In this document: piece by piece, positions 61,949-64,000 of the stretch
Layout: each line of letters begins with the position of its first letter
Position numbering within the stretch: the first letter of the stretch is position 1
Assembly (NCBI RefSeq): GCF_000382045.1
Contig: NZ_KB907457.1
Location: 295,195 to 359,194 of the forward strand
Source of the DNA: Variovorax atrisoli 110B
Lineage (GTDB): Bacteria; Pseudomonadota; Gammaproteobacteria; Burkholderiales; Burkholderiaceae_C
Length of the DNA stretch: 64,000 nucleotides
Direction of reading: 5' to 3'
The notes under the pieces: generated by a model
The model's input: only the letters and a program-made list of their open reading frames with translations
Database searches by the model: none
What the model was told of the DNA's origin: nothing
Program-made: the position numbers and the translations under genes

Positions 61949-62422
61949 TCAGCCGGCTCGCATCGACAGGGGTTGCTCTTCGCGCAGGAGCCGATCGAGC
62001 GTCGAGACCTGCCACGCGAACTCCTCGGCAAAGGCGTCGGGATCGGTGATCGCGTAGGCGCCGTATGCGTAGACGGTCGCATAGGCCGCGTATTCGGCGG
62101 CCTGCAGCGCGCGGCCGGCGACGGCCTGGTAAACGGCATAGGTCGCGGAGACCGCTGCGTGCGCCGTTCCGTCGATGGAGCGGGAACCCGGATGGCTGCC
62201 GGCTACCACGGCCATCCGCTGTTCGGCCGATGCCAGGGCGGCGGAATCGGCCTTGCCCTCGAGGAATGCGCCCAGCACGTCCAACCCTTCCACGGCCTCG
62301 GGCGACTCCAGCAGGTGCCGCACGCGCTGTGCGCATGCATGGCCGAAGCGCAGCCTCAGTTGCGTGTGCGCCTGCGCGTCGAGATCGGCCGTCTTCGCGA
62401 GCCGATGCAGTTCGGTGTTCAT
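61949..62422 (-). CDS. Ala/Tyr-rich protein, function unknown
   Basis: The 157-residue soluble protein starts MNTELHRLAKTADLDAQAH and has a middle segment where Ala and Tyr alternate (AVAGRALQAAEYAAYATVYA), predicted all-helical. There is no signal peptide or membrane segment. Such Ala-rich helical repeats occur in some predicted immunity proteins, but no toxin gene is nearby and this link is weak. No partner gene is evident; the next gene downstream on this strand is far. Confidence 0.7.
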   Translation of the reverse strand: MNTELHRLAKTADLDAQAHTQLRLRFGHACAQRVRHLLESPEAVEGLDVLGAFLEGKADSAALASAEQRMAVVAGSHPGSRSIDGTAHAAVSATYAVYQAVAGRALQAAEYAAYATVYAYGAYAITDPDAFAEEFAWQVSTLDRLLREEQPLSMRAG

Positions 62423-62462
62423 GAGACTGCTGCCGCGTCGCGCGGATGTACAGCGTGAAGCT

Positions 62463-62789
62463 TCAGGCCGGTTGATCGATCAGCGCCAGCGCATCGGCGA
62501 TCGACTTGCTGTCTTCCGGACGGACCAGCTTCGCGACCTCCTTGCCGTCGCGCATGAACACCAGCGTGGGCCACAGCCGCACGTTGAACGAGCGGCCCAG
62601 CGGCCGGCCGCTGCCGTCCTCCACCTTGATGCGGCGCACGTTCGGGTACTTGGCGAACGCTTCGGCGATGTTCGGCTGGGCCGCCTTGCAGATGCCGCAC
62701 CAGTTGGTGCCGAACTCGACCACGGCGGGGCCGGTGAGCGCGTCGATCTCGCTGCGGTCGGGCTGCTCGGTTTTGTATTCGGAGGTCAT
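62463..62789 (-). CDS. Thioredoxin-like protein
   Basis: The 108-residue product has a thioredoxin fold with active site WCGIC in VVEFGTNWCGICKAAQPNI, and the cis-proline region LWPTLVFMRDG. There is no signal, so it acts in the cytoplasm as a disulfide reductant or thiol-monitoring protein. ATG 62789 is preferred; an earlier frame adds 25 unrelated residues. It lies between the HAD phosphatase and the Ala/Tyr-rich gene on the same strand. Confidence 0.92.
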   Translation of the reverse strand: MTSEYKTEQPDRSEIDALTGPAVVEFGTNWCGICKAAQPNIAEAFAKYPNVRRIKVEDGSGRPLGRSFNVRLWPTLVFMRDGKEVAKLVRPEDSKSIADALALIDQPA

Positions 62790-62876
62790 GGGTGCTTGGT
62801 TCCTTGCTTCCTGCGGGCCGGCCTTCCGTCTCGTGTGTTCGGGAGCTGGCCAGTCTCCCTGCATTCCAACAGAAAC

Positions 62877-63569
62877 TCAGGCGGCCTGCAGTCCGTACCC
62901 AGAAAGCAGCGCAGGCAGTTCGGACATGTCGCTGAACACCCTCACCGCCCCCACGCTCAGCAGCGGCCCCGGTCCGCTGTGGCCCGATTCGCCCGTGCTG
63001 TAGCCGAACACCGTCGCACCCGCCGCCACCCCGGCCATCGCCCCGGTGACCGTGTCCTCGACGATGGCGCAGCGCCCGGGCTCCACCTCCAGCGCCTTGG
63101 CCGCCGCGAGGTACACGTCGGGGTGCGGCTTGGAGCGCGGCATCTCGTGGCCGCTGAAGATGCGCCCTTCGAAGTACTCCAGCAGCCCGACCTTGGCGAG
63201 CTGCAGTTCCACCTTGTGGCGGTCAGCGCCCGAGGCGCAGGCGATCCGGCCGTCGAGCCTGGCGTGGATCTCGCGGATGGCTTCGGGGGCGCGCGGAATC
63301 GCGACAAGGTCGCGCTCCAGGGCCTCGTTGCGCCGGGCGCGGAAGGTCTTGAGCCAATCGTCGGTGATCCTGAAGCCGGTCTTCTGCTCGATCAGTGCGG
63401 CTTCGTCCTTCACGGCCTTGCCCGTGAAGGTGTTCATCGATTCTTCGGTGGTGATTTGCCAGCCCAGCTCGCCGAGCATTTCGGCGAGGACGCGGTTGGT
63501 GATGGGTTCGGAGTCAACGAGGACGCCGTCGCAGTCGAAGAGGACTGCTGAGAAGGGGAAGGAGGGCAT
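62877..63569 (-). CDS. HAD-superfamily (subfamily IA) phosphatase, beta-phosphoglucomutase-like
   Basis: The 230-residue product has motif I FDCDGVLVDSEP, motif II ACASGADRHKVE, motif III KPHPDVYLAAA and motif IV CAIVEDTVTGAMAG, with a small helical cap after motif I. It fits sugar-phosphatase or beta-phosphoglucomutase-like enzymes; substrate is unknown. Its start is the left limit of a long non-coding tail. Confidence 0.9.
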   Translation of the reverse strand: MPSFPFSAVLFDCDGVLVDSEPITNRVLAEMLGELGWQITTEESMNTFTGKAVKDEAALIEQKTGFRITDDWLKTFRARRNEALERDLVAIPRAPEAIREIHARLDGRIACASGADRHKVELQLAKVGLLEYFEGRIFSGHEMPRSKPHPDVYLAAAKALEVEPGRCAIVEDTVTGAMAGVAAGATVFGYSTGESGHSGPGPLLSVGAVRVFSDMSELPALLSGYGLQAA

Positions 63570-64000
63570 TGCTTTTTGGGGCCTGACTTGGGGACTGGCC
63601 TTGATGGTAGCAATCGGCTGTTGGGCTGGCTTCTTCTGCCGAGGTCGGGTCTTGGCCTTTTGCTAACTCATTGCGCTAGCGTTGGCTTGATTTGACGCTG
63701 TGGGGTGGTTGCCTCCCGGGGGGCCCCGGCAGGCTTTTGCCTTGACGAGAAGCTTTTGAGTGTTTGCTTCCCGGGGCCGGGTCTCGGCCCGGCGGCCGAC
63801 CTACTTTTCTTTGCTTCGCCAAAGAAACGTAGGCAAAAGAAAGGCGACCCTGCTGTCTGCGTCCCTTCGCTTCGCTACGGGCAACCTGCGGTGCTCGACG
63901 TAGGAGGGGGTCCGCAGAACTCGCTCCACTGCGTTGCGCTCAGACAGCTGCGGCCCTTGTCCCTCCTACGTCTGCGCTCCTCGGCGCAGCCAGAAGGGAG
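63570..64000. repeat. Non-coding structured repeat region at the right edge
   Basis: No convincing gene is seen in these 430 bases. From about 63690 the sequence is a chain of stems: cccggggggccccgg, gccgggtctcggcccggc, and a long hairpin at 63800-63833 (cctacttttctttg, six-base loop, caaagaaacgtagg; one mismatch). The following part (about 63840-64000) has many short inverted words built on gcttcgctac, cgctccac and ctcctac. From recall, similar blocks recur in many Comamonadaceae genomes and are sometimes annotated wrongly as small proteins. The element may continue past the window. Confidence 0.6.

Noticed and set aside
61949..62422. A toxin-immunity pair with the Ala/Tyr-rich protein
   Set aside because: No toxin-like gene is adjacent; neighbours are a thioredoxin-like protein and an AraC-type regulator.

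Overview
The window is high-GC betaproteobacterial chromosome, almost certainly Comamonadaceae and most like Variovorax. This rests on gene content and order: anmK, erpA, rpsI and rplM together; an ahcY-tlyA-metF operon behind a SAH riboswitch; Bug-type (TctC) solute receptors; a double-length UvrA; a complete leucine degradation cluster; and several GC-rich extragenic repeat families. Genus is inference. No tRNA, rRNA, CRISPR array, transposase, integrase or phage gene was seen, so this looks like ordinary chromosome with small accessory insertions.

Layout. Positions 1-5400: the end of an unknown gene, anmK, an MdtD-like exporter, erpA, rpsI-rplM and rlmJ. Positions 5387-9331 (minus): ahcY-tlyA-metF-rlpA, one operon whose leader is a SAH riboswitch, so methyl-cycle enzymes, an rRNA methylase-like protein and a cell-wall lipoprotein share one signal. 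Positions 9484-12370: a lipoprotein made of two homologous halves and a small exported protein. Positions 12550-16199: a polyhydroxyalkanoate (PHA) cluster with phasin, alpha/beta hydrolase, a small PhaR-like subunit, a short PhaC synthase and a GNAT enzyme. Positions 16280-22162: prfC, a SIMPL-like protein, a three-gene ABC-2 exporter and a HAD phosphatase. Positions 22353-25452: an MFS/TetR pair with matching operators, then a Fic protein behind two palindromes. Positions 25467-28699: a Bug receptor, an acetylpolyamine amidohydrolase-like enzyme and an ornithine cyclodeaminase. Positions 28903-34743: the tandem UvrA. Positions 34930-37332: two duplicated ABC substrate-binding proteins without permeases. 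Positions 37447-39486: a 49-residue membrane protein between inverted repeats, and an MHS-family symporter.

Positions 39676-47875 (minus) form a long co-directional set headed by an IclR regulator: cupin, Bug receptor, CaiB-type CoA transferase, acyl-CoA dehydrogenase, acylphosphatase, HMG-CoA lyase, LysE exporter, YbaK, a DUF1289 protein and a DsbA-like isomerase. It looks like an organic acid uptake, CoA activation and oxidation pathway. Positions 47972-51027 hold a 2-hydroxyacid dehydrogenase, an EthD-like protein, a YfcF-type glutathione transferase and a DUF4349 lipoprotein. Positions 51100-60627 (minus) are the leucine/isovalerate operon: isovaleryl-CoA dehydrogenase, acyl-CoA synthetase, methylcrotonyl-CoA carboxylase beta, an exported hydrolase, methylglutaconyl-CoA hydratase, a DUF4126 membrane protein and carboxylase alpha. 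A divergent AraC-type activator follows. HMG-CoA lyase, the last step, lies in the IclR operon instead. The right end has an Ala/Tyr-rich unknown, a thioredoxin-like protein, a HAD phosphatase and about 430 bases of non-coding structured repeat.

The strongest unusual signals are: a second, synonymously recoded copy of the carboxylase alpha start (53108-53233); an extragenic repeat read in frame inside uvrA (33222-33327); palindromic operators in front of fic (24323-24393); a class IV-like PhaRC pair in a betaproteobacterium; and a lipoprotein built from two copies of an unrecognised domain.
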